A stretch of 28,678 nt of DNA from CALACW01 sp963627915 (GCA_963627915.1 CAVGCY010000029.1:1-28678); one strand, 5' to 3'; positions 16,157-25,069 are shown, counted from the stretch's first letter. Translations and numbers: made by a program. The notes: generated from the sequence alone by a model not told the origin.

Positions 16157-16969
16157 TTAAAGCAAATCTATGAATTTATGTCTTAATTTCATATGAAGCT
16201 GACATCCGACAAGGAACATTACTATCGACAACGCCCAGAAAATGATACCGCTTGTCAAAGAGCCTGTCAGCGGTTCGGAATAAAACAGGGCGTTTCTGTA
16301 TCCGTTTATAATATATGCGAACGGATTTATCATATTTATAACATAAATTACTTTATTTGACGTATCGGGGTTCCACATTGCCGGAGAAACAAAAAACATC
16401 ATTCTTACAGCAAAAGAAAAAATATTGTGATAATCTCTGAATATAACCGTAATCGACGAACCTATCAGCGCATATGAAACAAGAAAGAACACGGCGCAGA
16501 ACATATAATATACCAGCTGCCAAAGCTGAACGCTTATATGAATACCGCTTGCCGCAACGATTATAAACGCAATTATAACGGATATAAAATGCGTTATAAG
16601 ATTCATAACGACAGTCTTGACGGGCACCGCCGCCATGGGGAATGTCATACGTTTTAAAACCGAGGAATACGAAAGTATCGACATATCCGATTCAAGCATG
16701 CACGTACTCATGAAAAACCACGGAACAATTCCGACAATCAGCCATATAATATAAGGCACGCCGCCGATATCCGAACCCTGCCTGAGCCCAACGGCAAAAA
16801 CGAACCAGTATATAAGTATCTGCAGCGCGGGGTTTAAAAAGTTCCAGAGAAATCCGAGAACCGTTCCGCCGTTTTTATTCTTTAAATCATAGAGAGCAAG
16901 ACGGACAATACGTTTGCTGTTTGTCCGAATCTCGCCTATAACCGTTTTGATTGATTTTATAAGTCCCAT
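16157..16969 (-). CDS. Polysaccharide/teichoic-acid ABC exporter, permease subunit (TagG/Wzm-like)
   Basis: The 270-residue ABC-2 type membrane protein has about six hydrophobic segments and an N-terminal amphipathic segment with 'LALYDLKNKNGGTVLGFLW', the usual start of the TagG/RfbA family. Later segments include 'VSPAMWNPDT' and 'INPFAYIINGYRNALF', which match the family's C-terminal half. It should form a homodimeric channel with the ATPase encoded 12 bases downstream. It is the first gene of the four-gene operon. GAGG seven bases before the ATG supports the start. Confidence 0.93.
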   Translation of the reverse strand: MGLIKSIKTVIGEIRTNSKRIVRLALYDLKNKNGGTVLGFLWNFLNPALQILIYWFVFAVGLRQGSDIGGVPYIIWLIVGIVPWFFMSTCMLESDMSILSYSSVLKRMTFPMAAVPVKTVVMNLITHFISVIIAFIIVAASGIHISVQLWQLVYYMFCAVFFLVSYALIGSSITVIFRDYHNIFSFAVRMMFFVSPAMWNPDTSNKVIYVINMINPFAYIINGYRNALFYSEPLTGSLTSGIIFWALSIVMFLVGCQLHMKLRHKFIDLL

Positions 16970-17018
16970 GTAACAACCTCGTTTCGACGAAGATAAACAG
17001 TATCAAAGCTAAGATATT

Positions 17019-17047
17019 ATTATATATAATACAATTTTTATTGTCAA
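17019..17047 (-). promoter_or_regulatory. Promoter of the polysaccharide operon
   Basis: On the minus strand TTGACA (17042-17047), 17 bases, TATAAT (17019-17024): a perfect consensus sigma-A promoter. The leader is about 45 bases. Confidence 0.9.
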
Positions 17048-17146
17048 GGATTCAACAGATTATCGTTTATTTATATTTTTTTATCAAAATTTTAGAATAT
17101 TCTTAAAAAGTTTTTTCATTAAAAGAATGAATTTTAATAATATCTG

Positions 17147-17155
17147 TGCTATTAT
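17147..17155 (+). promoter_or_regulatory. Probable extended -10 promoter of the following membrane-protein gene
   Basis: TG, one base, TATTAT (17150-17155) on the plus strand, with no good -35 at 16-18 bases. It lies about 70 bases upstream of the chosen start codon at 17227 and also argues against the earlier in-frame ATG at 17146, which overlaps the -10. Confidence 0.45.
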
Positions 17156-17226
17156 CGTTCTGCAAATTGAAAAACAAAGGTTCTGCAAAACATCTGAATG
17201 CAGAGATACCCTCAGAGGAGAAACAG

Positions 17227-17979
17227 ATGAAAAACTACATTTCACGCATAATGAAAAGCGTTTCAAAGCCTCAGCTTATCTATTGGTGGATACTGAGAGC
17301 GCTTATGATATACGGCATATTCAAAAGCCTTATTTTCGGCGACGAATATTTAGGCTCGTCACAGCCTTTGCAAATGGCGGCGAATCTCGTCGGAATGTTC
17401 GCATATGAAATAGCGCAGGCTCTCCCGGGAAACAACAGGCTTAAATATTTTTCTCCGTATTTTCAGAACATAACGGCTCTCGGATTTTTTCTCGGTTCAT
17501 TCTGCGGAGCATATCTCAATTTCTACTATTCCGTTCCGTTTTTTGACAAGGCTCTGCATGCGCTGGGTACTGCCGAAGCCGTATTTATAGGCTATGAATA
17601 TGTCGGCGCGACCCAGCTGAAGCGCAAGGTAACGTGCGACCCAGAAATCGCCGTGCTCTGCGCGCTCGGACTTGCGTTTATAATTTCGACCGCATGGGAG
17701 CTTTTTGAATTTTCATACGACCAGATAGCGGGCGGAGACGCTCAGCACTGGAGCTACGAAAACGCTCTTGCCGCGGCAGGCTCGGACGCGTCAAGAATAT
17801 TCAATCTTTTCGACCCGAAAGACCCGTCAAGATTCGCGCTTATGGATACTATGGGCGATATCGTAATGAACTTCGCCGGCGGAATCCCGATGTATATAAT
17901 TTTGAGAATCAAGCCCTATCTCCACTCGAAAAAAAGAAATATCAACCTCGAAATAGAGGCAACGAAAAAAGCGATGTAA
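17227..17979 (+). CDS. Polytopic membrane protein of unknown function
   Basis: The 250-residue protein starts at the ATG preceded by AGAGGAG (17215-17221). The in-frame ATG at 17146 would add 27 non-conserved-looking residues and lies in the promoter, so I reject it. About six hydrophobic segments are visible. Motifs include 'FFDKALHALGTAEAVFIGYE' and 'TAWELFEFSYDQIAGGDAQH', followed by 'ALMDTMGDIVMNFAGGIPMY'. The pattern of His in a D-K-x-x-H motif, Glu in W-E-x-x-E and Asp in D-T-x-x-D in or near membrane segments resembles DUF2238/YjdF-like integral membrane proteins, but I am unsure. No operon partner is present. Confidence 0.75.
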   Translation: MKNYISRIMKSVSKPQLIYWWILRALMIYGIFKSLIFGDEYLGSSQPLQMAANLVGMFAYEIAQALPGNNRLKYFSPYFQNITALGFFLGSFCGAYLNFYYSVPFFDKALHALGTAEAVFIGYEYVGATQLKRKVTCDPEIAVLCALGLAFIISTAWELFEFSYDQIAGGDAQHWSYENALAAAGSDASRIFNLFDPKDPSRFALMDTMGDIVMNFAGGIPMYIILRIKPYLHSKKRNINLEIEATKKAM

Positions 17980-18008
17980 TCGATATTTTCGACAGACATA
18001 CAGTAAAT

Positions 18009-18043
18009 AAAAGCAGATTGCGGATTAAACGCAGTCTGCTTTT
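18009..18043. terminator. Bidirectional terminator
   Basis: A 14-bp stem (18009-18022 with 18030-18043) with one wobble and a 7-base loop. The outer arm is AAAA/TTTT, so it can terminate both the membrane-protein gene and the converging six-gene operon. Confidence 0.85.
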
Positions 18044-18068
18044 GCTTTAGAATAAAAATAAATTCTGT

Positions 18069-19163
18069 CTATACTCTCATCATCCACGACGTTTCAATAC
18101 ACACGGCAATAAATGCGGCTATCATACCGGGATTGAGAAGATATGCGCAGACAAGCTTTGCATATGAAACCCTCGCGCTGCCGGGAAGATACGAGCATAT
18201 AAAATTCCTTCCGCTGTTGACGGCAAGAGATTTTCTGAGTCTCGGCGTTTTATCGGAGGTAAAATATTTATACGCAATGACTGCGGCGGCAAGCATAACG
18301 CCGTAAAACACGATTGACGAAGCATATAAAACAATGCTGTTTTCCTCGCCGTAACGGGAATATCCCAAAGCAACGATTAGCGAATACGTATTATTAAGCG
18401 CGTGAATAAGAATTGACGTCCAGATTGATTCCGTTAAGCAAACGACATAACCGAGCGCGATGCCTGCGATAAACGCAAACGGAATCTGCGCCAAATTACA
18501 GTGGAGCAGTCCGAAAACGAGCGACGACATAACAATGGCAAACATATCCCCGTACTTGCGAAGAGGCTGCATTACGACTCCGCGAATTGCAGTTTCCTCT
18601 ATGAGAGCGGGAACTATCGCAGTACGGAGAATATACAGAACCAAACCGGGGACTGTTTCGGGATTCGAGGCTGTAGCCGCGGCGGCGTTCTGATTCGCCT
18701 GATTAACCAAATCCGAAAACATTGCGATAACAGACGTAAAAATATCGCCGACAAAACAAACGCTGAGCCCCATTATAACAATCGGAATAAAATATCTGCC
18801 GTTTGCGGGCTTTGAGAACGGAATCGGCTTGTCGTAATATCCGTTCATCAATTTTAACATAATGAAAAACGGAAGTCCCACCGCGCCTATCGTATATACA
18901 ATCTCCAAAGCAAACGAAAGAGTCTCCGAAAAATATATGGACCGCATTGCGCCGGAGTGGACAATATAAGATATAACATTGCTCAAAAACGTGCCTATTA
19001 AAATATATCCGATCATTGCAAGCCCCGAAGCAATGCCCAGACTGCGTATTTTCCTCCTCTGGACATCCCACGCCGTCGGGTCTATATAATGCGGATACTT
19101 CATTTTTCCCGACGAAAAACCGCCGGGATTATAATTGCCGCCGGGATTGTAACCGTTATCCAT
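18069..19163 (-). CDS. CPBP-family intramembrane metalloprotease
   Basis: The 364-residue membrane protein carries the three CPBP (Rce1/CAAX-like) motifs: 'EETAIRG' (E-E-x3-R), 'FGLLHCN' (F-x3-H) and 'LIHALNNTYS' (H-x3-N). Together these form the metal site. About eight hydrophobic segments are seen. The N terminus is cytoplasmic-looking, with two NPGG repeats ('GGNYNPGG'). Family members act in protein processing, including bacteriocin maturation or immunity, but most have unknown substrates. It is last in the six-gene operon, 11 bases after the preceding gene. GAGGTGG upstream supports the start. Confidence 0.88.
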   Translation of the reverse strand: MDNGYNPGGNYNPGGFSSGKMKYPHYIDPTAWDVQRRKIRSLGIASGLAMIGYILIGTFLSNVISYIVHSGAMRSIYFSETLSFALEIVYTIGAVGLPFFIMLKLMNGYYDKPIPFSKPANGRYFIPIVIMGLSVCFVGDIFTSVIAMFSDLVNQANQNAAAATASNPETVPGLVLYILRTAIVPALIEETAIRGVVMQPLRKYGDMFAIVMSSLVFGLLHCNLAQIPFAFIAGIALGYVVCLTESIWTSILIHALNNTYSLIVALGYSRYGEENSIVLYASSIVFYGVMLAAAVIAYKYFTSDKTPRLRKSLAVNSGRNFICSYLPGSARVSYAKLVCAYLLNPGMIAAFIAVCIETSWMMRV

Positions 19164-19174
19164 GTTGTACCACC

Positions 19175-20038
19175 TCAGTTTATTTCGGAAAGCACCTCGT
19201 GCAGCGCCGACGCCGCGGCATTAAACGCGTCACGATTGGTAGGATACGTATAGTCAACCTTGAGCTTATGAATCGTACCGCCCGATTTTTCAAGATTTTC
19301 AAGTCCGTCAAACACCTTAAGGTGCGGCTCAAGCGTAAGAAAATGCTTTCCGTCTTTCTTATTAAATTCGGTAAGAAGCTCTTTTATATGACCGTCGCCG
19401 AGCCCGGGAGGAGTTACGCCGCCGTCGGAATATCTCGCGTCCTTAACATGCATATACTCGATATCGTCCTTAAGAAGCGAATACGCGGGAAGAATATCAA
19501 CTCCGCACTGAATGAAGTTTGCAGGGTCGAATATTCCCTTTATTTTGCCCTTAAACGACGTAAGTATATCTCTGCATCTGTCCTCGGTATCGCCGTAGAT
19601 ATCCTTTTCGTTTTCGTGACAGCAGTATATTCCGCATGAAAGAGAGTAATCCGCCATTTTTTCGAGTCTTTCAAAAACAGGCTCTCTTGCCTCCTCGGCG
19701 GTATATCCGTCATAATAAAAGCTGAACATCCGTATATACCGAGTTCCCAGTATACACGCGTTCTCTACCGTCCGCTTAAATTTTTCCATATGAACATTGA
19801 AATCATCTTTAAGCTGAATTTTTCCGAACGGAGAACCTATCGCCGAAACGCCGATTCCGTTACCGTCAAGAATTTTTTTAAGCTCCTTTGCGTCCGACAG
19901 TGAATAATCGGCGATATTAACGCCGTCTATTCCTCTTGGCTCGATATGCGTAATGCCGTTTGCCTTTAAAGCGTCAATCTGCTCGTAAATTGTATTGCCG
20001 CCCTCGTCGGCGAATGCGGAAAGTATAAATTCTGCCAT
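19175..20038 (-). CDS. Sugar-phosphate isomerase/epimerase-like TIM-barrel protein (second copy)
   Basis: The 287-residue protein is of the xylose-isomerase-like/AP endonuclease 2 fold. Expected metal ligands appear in order: a Glu in 'HENEKDIYGD', Asp in 'GIFDPANF', His in 'YMHVKDA' and Glu in 'LTLEPHL'. There is no signal peptide, so it acts in the cytoplasm, probably on a sugar or inositol derivative. The exact reaction is not predictable. It shares the fold with the first gene of the same operon (23692-24543) but the two are only distantly similar. GGAG upstream supports the start. Confidence 0.85.
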   Translation of the reverse strand: MAEFILSAFADEGGNTIYEQIDALKANGITHIEPRGIDGVNIADYSLSDAKELKKILDGNGIGVSAIGSPFGKIQLKDDFNVHMEKFKRTVENACILGTRYIRMFSFYYDGYTAEEAREPVFERLEKMADYSLSCGIYCCHENEKDIYGDTEDRCRDILTSFKGKIKGIFDPANFIQCGVDILPAYSLLKDDIEYMHVKDARYSDGGVTPPGLGDGHIKELLTEFNKKDGKHFLTLEPHLKVFDGLENLEKSGGTIHKLKVDYTYPTNRDAFNAAASALHEVLSEIN

Positions 20039-20077
20039 TTTGTTTTCTCCTCGTTTTTTTATTGCGCTTGAATAAGC

Positions 20078-21502
20078 TTAACTCTTGACAAGCTCTTTGT
20101 ACATTTTTATATATTCATTGGCCGATTTAGTCCACGAGCAGTCGCACGACATAGCGCGTTTTACAAGAATCTGCCAGCCGTCGCGGTCCGCATAGCCCTC
20201 GAACGCACGTCTTAACGCATGCATCATATCGTGAGCGTTGTACGTCGGGAACGTAAAGCCGTTGCCCTCACCCAGTCCGCTGTCAAAAACGGTATCTCTC
20301 AATCCGCCCGTTTCGCGCACTACGGGTATCGAACCGTAACGCAAGGCTATCATCTGAGAAAGTCCGCACGGCTCACTCTTTGACGGCATTAAGAATATAT
20401 CCGAACCGGCATAAATTTTTGAAGCAAGGTCGGGTCTGAACGCAAGAGTAAGACTTACTCTGCCGGGATATCTCGAAGCGATATCCTTAAAGAACGACTC
20501 AAACTGCCACTCGCCCGTTCCGAGAATTATAAACTGCGCGTCCGAGGTGCAGATTATCTCCTCAAGAACAGCCTTTACAAGATCAAAGCCCTTATGAGCG
20601 ACAAGCCTTGAAACCATAGCGACGACGGGAACGTCCGGATTAACTTCAAGTCCGAATTCCTTCTGCATCATAGCTTTGTTCTTAGCCTTGCCCTTCGGCT
20701 TATCCGCCGAATAATGAGCGTAAATATTTTTATCCGAGGAAGGGTCGTACATATCGTAACCGATTCCGTTCAAAATACCCTGTAATTTCCACGCTCTTTC
20801 GTTTAAAATCGTATCAAGTCCGTGTGAATACCACGGGTCAAGAATTTCCTTTGCATACGACGGACTTACGGTCGTGACAATATTGGCAGTCTCAATCGCA
20901 CCCTTCATAAAGTTTATGCATCCGTCGTATTCAAGAAGGCTTCTGTCGTTTTCGCTAAGTCCTATAACGTCCTCCAAAAGCTCGTTTCCGTACTTGCCCT
21001 GATATTGAATATTATGAATTGTAAATACTGTTTTTATATTCTCGAAACCGGGCATCGACGCATAAATCGCGCTGTAATAAACGGGAACGAGAGCCGTCTG
21101 CCAGTCGTTGCAATGAATAACATCGGGCTTAAAATCTATAAACGGAATAATTTCGAGAACGGCACGGGAGAAAAACGCGAACCTCTCCGCGTCGTCGTAA
21201 TGACCGTAAAGCCCCTCGCGCTTGAAATAATACTGATTGTCAAGGAAATAATATACAACGCCGTTTCTGCGAAGCTCGAAAATACCGCAGTACTGACGTC
21301 TCCAGGCTACGGGGACGGAGATATGAGTTATAAACTTCATCTCATCCTTATATTCCTGCTTAATGCCTTCGTACAACGGCATCACAACTCTGCATCCGAC
21401 AAGACGCTTTCTCAGAGCCTGAGGAAGACTTCCGGCTACATCTCCGAGACCGCCCGAAGCCAGAAACGGCTTACATTCGCTGACTGCATACAATACTTTC
21501 AT
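20078..21502 (-). CDS. glgA: Glycogen synthase (ADP-glucose type, GT5)
   Basis: The 474-residue enzyme transfers glucose from ADP-glucose to the growing alpha-1,4-glucan. Visible motifs: the N-terminal 'SGGLGDVAGSLP' loop, where the Lys of the classic K-x-G-G-L is Ala, as in a subset of Firmicutes enzymes; 'VIHCNDWQTALVP'; and the C-terminal 'PSKSEPCGLSQMIALRYG' and 'ETGGLRDTV' that bind the nucleotide sugar. I chose the ATG at 21502, because AGGAGA lies 9 bases before it. An in-frame GTG at 21511 abuts that sequence and cannot use it. The start follows the parA stop by one base, so translation is coupled. No glgB, glgC or glgP is in the window. Confidence 0.95.
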   Translation of the reverse strand: MKVLYAVSECKPFLASGGLGDVAGSLPQALRKRLVGCRVVMPLYEGIKQEYKDEMKFITHISVPVAWRRQYCGIFELRRNGVVYYFLDNQYYFKREGLYGHYDDAERFAFFSRAVLEIIPFIDFKPDVIHCNDWQTALVPVYYSAIYASMPGFENIKTVFTIHNIQYQGKYGNELLEDVIGLSENDRSLLEYDGCINFMKGAIETANIVTTVSPSYAKEILDPWYSHGLDTILNERAWKLQGILNGIGYDMYDPSSDKNIYAHYSADKPKGKAKNKAMMQKEFGLEVNPDVPVVAMVSRLVAHKGFDLVKAVLEEIICTSDAQFIILGTGEWQFESFFKDIASRYPGRVSLTLAFRPDLASKIYAGSDIFLMPSKSEPCGLSQMIALRYGSIPVVRETGGLRDTVFDSGLGEGNGFTFPTYNAHDMMHALRRAFEGYADRDGWQILVKRAMSCDCSWTKSANEYIKMYKELVKS

Positions 21503-21503
21503 T

Positions 21504-22280
21504 TCATACACTCTCCTTGTTATTGTTTTTTAAAAATTCGTCCGCAAGCGCAAGGTACGCCTGTGAGCCCTTCGACGCACGGTCGAAATATATAATCGGC
21601 TGACCGAAGCCCGGAGCTTCGCTCAGTCTGACATTACGCGGAATTGCGGAAGCGTAAACCTTTTTCGGGAAAAATCTCTTGACCTCGGTTACGACCTGCT
21701 GAGTCAGATTCAGTCTGCCGTCAAACATTGTCAAAAGCACGCCCTCGATATCGAGATACGGGTTATACGCTTTTTTAACCTTTCTCGCCGTATTCATAAG
21801 CTGGCTCAAGCCCTCAAGCGCGTAATATTCGCACTGAATGGGAACAAGAAACGTATCCGAAGCCGCCAGAGCATTAAGCGTTATAAGCCCGAGCGACGGC
21901 GGACAGTCGAGAAATATAAAATCGTAATCCTCCCATACACCGGCAATCGCCTTTTTTAATATGCTCTCACGGCGGGGCATGTCTATAATTTCAAGCTCCG
22001 CACCGGCAAGATCCATATTCGCGGGGATTATATCGACGTTTTCAAACGCCGTTTTTATTATAACGTCCCGGGTTTCCGCCTGCCCCGTCAGCAGATCGAA
22101 CGACGATTTTTTAATCTCTCTTTTATTTATTCCGTAACCGCTCGTGGAATTTCCCTGCGGGTCTATATCCGCAAGCAGAACCTTATATCCCCTGTTTCCC
22201 ACGGCGGCGGACAGATTAACGGCTGTCGTCGTCTTACCGACTCCGCCCTTCTGATTGAGGATAGAAACGGTTTTTGCCAT
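21504..22280 (-). CDS. soj: ParA/Soj-family chromosome-partitioning ATPase (orphan)
   Basis: The 258-residue ATPase has the deviant Walker A 'KGGVGKTTTAVNL', A' motif 'DIDPQGNSTSGYG' and Walker B 'FIFLDCPPSLG'. Length and pattern match Soj, the DNA-binding ATPase that with ParB/Spo0J moves or organises chromosome origins. No parB gene or recognisable parS site is in the window, which is unusual because soj normally precedes spo0J. It sits between argH (12-base gap) and glgA (coupled start). It may be a second ParA with another cargo, so the symbol is by family only. Confidence 0.88.
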   Translation of the reverse strand: MAKTVSILNQKGGVGKTTTAVNLSAAVGNRGYKVLLADIDPQGNSTSGYGINKREIKKSSFDLLTGQAETRDVIIKTAFENVDIIPANMDLAGAELEIIDMPRRESILKKAIAGVWEDYDFIFLDCPPSLGLITLNALAASDTFLVPIQCEYYALEGLSQLMNTARKVKKAYNPYLDIEGVLLTMFDGRLNLTQQVVTEVKRFFPKKVYASAIPRNVRLSEAPGFGQPIIYFDRASKGSQAYLALADEFLKNNNKESV

Positions 22281-22292
22281 AGTCTTACCTCT

Positions 22293-23663
22293 TTAAACGT
22301 TAATTTTTTTGACTCTCTCGGCTTCTTTTCTTACATTTTCCGGACTCGGACCGCCGAGAGACGTTCTGCCCGTTACGCAGTTTTCAAGATTGACAGCCTC
22401 GTAAACGCCGTCGTCGAAAAGCTCGCTTGCATTTTTATACTCGTCCATGTCAAGCGTCTCGAACGTCTTTGAATTTGCGATACAGTATGCGACGAGCCCT
22501 CCGGTCACTTTATAAGCGTCCCTGAACGGCATACCCTTTGAAACGAGGAAATCGGCGCAGTCCGTAGCGTTTATAAATCCCGAAGCCGCCGCCGCGCGGA
22601 GATTCTCACGCTTTACGGTCATTGTTTCAATCATCGGAATAAATGCGGTAAGACACGCCTTTACGGAATCCATACTGTCAAATATTGCGTCCTTGTCCTC
22701 CTGCATATCCTTATTGTATGCAAGCGGAATCCCCTTCATTACGGTAAGCAGAGCCATATTATCGCCGAATACCCTGCCCGACTTGCCTCTTACAAGCTCG
22801 GCAATATCGGGATTTTTTTTCTGAGGCATAATGCTTGAACCGGTCGAAAACGCGTCGTCAAGCTCTATGTATTTAAATTCGTGAGAACACCAGAGGATTA
22901 TTTCCTCCGAAAAACGCGAAAGATGAACCATAATTATCGACATTACGGACGAAAGCTCCATACAGAAATCCCTGTCGGACACTCCGTCGAGCGAATTACG
23001 GCAAACATCGTCCATACCGAGAAGCTCCGCAGTCTTTTTCCTGTCAATCGGATAAGTCGTACCCGCAAGAGCTCCGCAGCCGAGAGGAGAACGGTTAAGC
23101 CTTGAAACGGCGGAATCGAGTCGCTCCTTATCTCTTAAAAACATCTCCGCATATGCAAGCATATAATGACCGAACGTGACGGGCTGGGCGCGCTGTAAAT
23201 GCGTGTATCCGCTCATAACGGCGTCCGAATATTTTTCGCCCATACCGGCAAGAACGTCTACAAGGCGCGTAAGCATTTCACGAACCGTTTTGCATTCGTT
23301 TCTCAGATAAAGTCTTACGTCCAAAGCCACCTGGTCGTTTCTGCTCCTCGCGGTGTGAAGTCTTTTGCCCGCGTCGCCTATGCGCGAAGTAAGCTCGCCC
23401 TCAACAAACGTATGTATATCCTCGCTGTCCCCGGGGATAACAAGAGAACCGTCCGTAAGCTCTTTTTCTATTTCCTTTAAGCCGTTTATAATTTTATCCG
23501 CGTCCACGGGCGTTATTATTCCGGTCATGCCAAGCATGGACGCATGAGCGATACTGCCTTCGATATCCTCTTTATACATACGGCTGTCGGTTCGTATCGA
23601 CGAGTTAAAATCGTTCGTCGTTTTAGAAACCTCTTTGCTGAATCTGCCTGCCCAAAGTTTCAT
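22293..23663 (-). CDS. argH: Argininosuccinate lyase
   Basis: The 456-residue enzyme cleaves argininosuccinate to arginine and fumarate, the last step of arginine synthesis. It starts 'MKLWAGRFSKEVSK' as is typical, carries 'HTARSRNDQVALDVRLY' and the fumarase/lyase superfamily signature 'GSSIMPQKKNPD' with the catalytic Ser. Length is normal (about 455-470). argG and other arginine genes are not adjacent. The gene is instead the second gene of a mixed operon. Confidence 0.97.
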   Translation of the reverse strand: MKLWAGRFSKEVSKTTNDFNSSIRTDSRMYKEDIEGSIAHASMLGMTGIITPVDADKIINGLKEIEKELTDGSLVIPGDSEDIHTFVEGELTSRIGDAGKRLHTARSRNDQVALDVRLYLRNECKTVREMLTRLVDVLAGMGEKYSDAVMSGYTHLQRAQPVTFGHYMLAYAEMFLRDKERLDSAVSRLNRSPLGCGALAGTTYPIDRKKTAELLGMDDVCRNSLDGVSDRDFCMELSSVMSIIMVHLSRFSEEIILWCSHEFKYIELDDAFSTGSSIMPQKKNPDIAELVRGKSGRVFGDNMALLTVMKGIPLAYNKDMQEDKDAIFDSMDSVKACLTAFIPMIETMTVKRENLRAAAASGFINATDCADFLVSKGMPFRDAYKVTGGLVAYCIANSKTFETLDMDEYKNASELFDDGVYEAVNLENCVTGRTSLGGPSPENVRKEAERVKKINV

Positions 23664-23691
23664 TTATATTTCCTCTTACTTCTCTTAATTA

Positions 23692-24543
23692 TTAATTATT
23701 TTTCATGGTTTCCTTAAGAAAATCCACGGCTTTTCTTATATCTCTCTCAGGGTCGTCGCCGACTTCGCGTTCTATTGTAAGGAATCCGTCGTATCCTATC
23801 TCCTCGAGAGCCTTTAAATATGCGGGATAATCGACGCTTCCCTCGCCGAGCGGAACCTCCGCAAACGAATCCTCGGTAACGATAACGTTCTGCTTCATAC
23901 CGTAAATTACCTCAGGGTCGAGATAATACAACTGTTTGCCGTCCTTTGCATGAGTATGGACGATATAATCCCTGAGATTATGAACCGCCTTAACAGGGTC
24001 GTCGCCCGTAACCATAACGAGATTCGCCGGGTCGAGATTGACCGCAACGCCTCTTGAATTGAGAGAATCAAGAAAGCTTTTAAGAGTAAGAGAGGTTTCC
24101 GGTCCGGTTTCTATCGCAAAATGAGCGTCAAGCTTATCGGCATATTCGGCAAGAGAGAAGCACGCCTCCTGCATTATTTTAAATCTGTCGCAATCGTGAT
24201 TTTCGGGTACAACGCCGATATGAGTTGTAACGATATTCGTTTCAAGATCCTTTGCAAGATCGAGAATCCTCTCCGATTTCTCAACCTTCATCGCATTGTT
24301 TTCCTTAATCGTAAATCCTCCCGAACCGAGATCTCCGCACAAAGCGGAAATGACAAGCCCGTTGTCCTTGACAAGCTTTAAAAACTCTCTTCTCTTTTCG
24401 GTGGTAAGATTTTCGGGAGCCATAGCTCCTTGCGTAGAGTAAACCTGTATACCCTTCGCGCCGATTTTCGCCGCCTTTTCAACCGCCGTTTTGATATCAC
24501 AGCGGAAACTGTCTATAATAACGCCTATAGGAAAATTCTTCAT
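23692..24543 (-). CDS. Sugar-phosphate isomerase/epimerase-like TIM-barrel protein (first copy)
   Basis: The 283-residue protein has the xylose-isomerase-like fold. Metal ligands fit Glu in 'FAIETGPETS', Asp in 'VNLDPANLVM', His in 'VHTHAKDGK' and Glu in 'FLTIEREVGDDPERD'. I chose the ATG at 24543: AGAGGA lies 7 bases upstream, inside the first codons of the longer in-frame reading from 24558. It heads the six-gene operon behind a strong promoter. Its substrate is unknown; relatives include hydroxypyruvate and inosose isomerases or dehydratases. Confidence 0.88.
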   Translation of the reverse strand: MKNFPIGVIIDSFRCDIKTAVEKAAKIGAKGIQVYSTQGAMAPENLTTEKRREFLKLVKDNGLVISALCGDLGSGGFTIKENNAMKVEKSERILDLAKDLETNIVTTHIGVVPENHDCDRFKIMQEACFSLAEYADKLDAHFAIETGPETSLTLKSFLDSLNSRGVAVNLDPANLVMVTGDDPVKAVHNLRDYIVHTHAKDGKQLYYLDPEVIYGMKQNVIVTEDSFAEVPLGEGSVDYPAYLKALEEIGYDGFLTIEREVGDDPERDIRKAVDFLKETMKNN

Positions 24544-24607
24544 AATAAATCCTCTCATTCAATTTTTTGTTAAATATGCTTATACGGTTATATATTTACC
24601 TGATAAC

Positions 24608-24636
24608 AGTATAACGCGGATAGTTATTTATGTCAA
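24608..24636 (-). promoter_or_regulatory. Promoter of the six-gene operon
   Basis: On the minus strand TTGACA (24631-24636), 17 bases, TATACT (24608-24613). I see no other convincing promoter between the six genes, whose gaps are 28, 12, 1, 39 and 11 bases. Confidence 0.88.
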
Positions 24637-24819
24637 TAATAAAGAAAAACAACAAATCCGTACCGTCGTCAAAATCGCCCGAAGCGCACGAAAGAAAAAC
24701 AGTAATTTTTACCTAACCGAAAAAAAACGAAAACAGACTGAGAACAGAGGCTGATTTTTCATTCTCAAAGCCTTAATAAAAAAACGGCGAAAAAAAAATT
24801 AAAAACTTATAAAAAAAGC

Positions 24820-24848
24820 TTGACAATCACGGTTCTCTCTGATATAAT
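24820..24848 (+). promoter_or_regulatory. Promoter of the tRNA-Leu gene
   Basis: TTGACA (24820-24825), 17 bases, TATAAT (24843-24848), a perfect consensus about 21 bases before the mature tRNA 5' end. Confidence 0.92.
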
Positions 24849-24869
24849 ACAAAACGTTCCACGGAACAT

Positions 24870-24953
24870 GCGAGAGTGGCGGAATCGGCAGACGCGCACG
24901 TTTGAGGGGCGTGTGGTAATCCCGTACGGGTTCAAGTCCCGTCTCTCGCACCA
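24870..24953 (+). tRNA. tRNA-Leu (anticodon GAG)
   Basis: An 84-base class II tRNA. The acceptor stem GCGAGAG pairs with CTCTCGC, followed by A and an encoded CCA (24951-24953). The anticodon stem CACGT/GCGTG encloses the loop TTGAGGG, with GAG at 24904-24906, reading CUC and CUU. A variable arm and a T-arm with GGTTCAAGTCC are present. It is the only tRNA in the window. Confidence 0.96.
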
Positions 24954-24956
24954 AAG

Positions 24957-24997
24957 TCGGCAGGCTTTTGATGAAGCTTGCCGATTTTATTTTTTTC
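24957..24997 (+). terminator. Terminator of the tRNA-Leu gene
   Basis: An 11-bp stem (24957-24967 with 24974-24984) with one G-U pair and a 6-base loop, followed by TTTTATTTTTTT. Confidence 0.92.
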
Positions 24998-25069
24998 TCA
25001 CTCTTTACAATCCTCAAAATTTCATATTGCGAAACTTTATCTTATTGTAATCATTCAGGCAAAAAGCGG

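Noticed and set aside
21502..21511. GTG at 21511 as start of glycogen synthase
   Set aside because: The Shine-Dalgarno sequence directly abuts this GTG. It is correctly spaced (9 bases) for the ATG at 21502, which also gives the usual GlgA N terminus.
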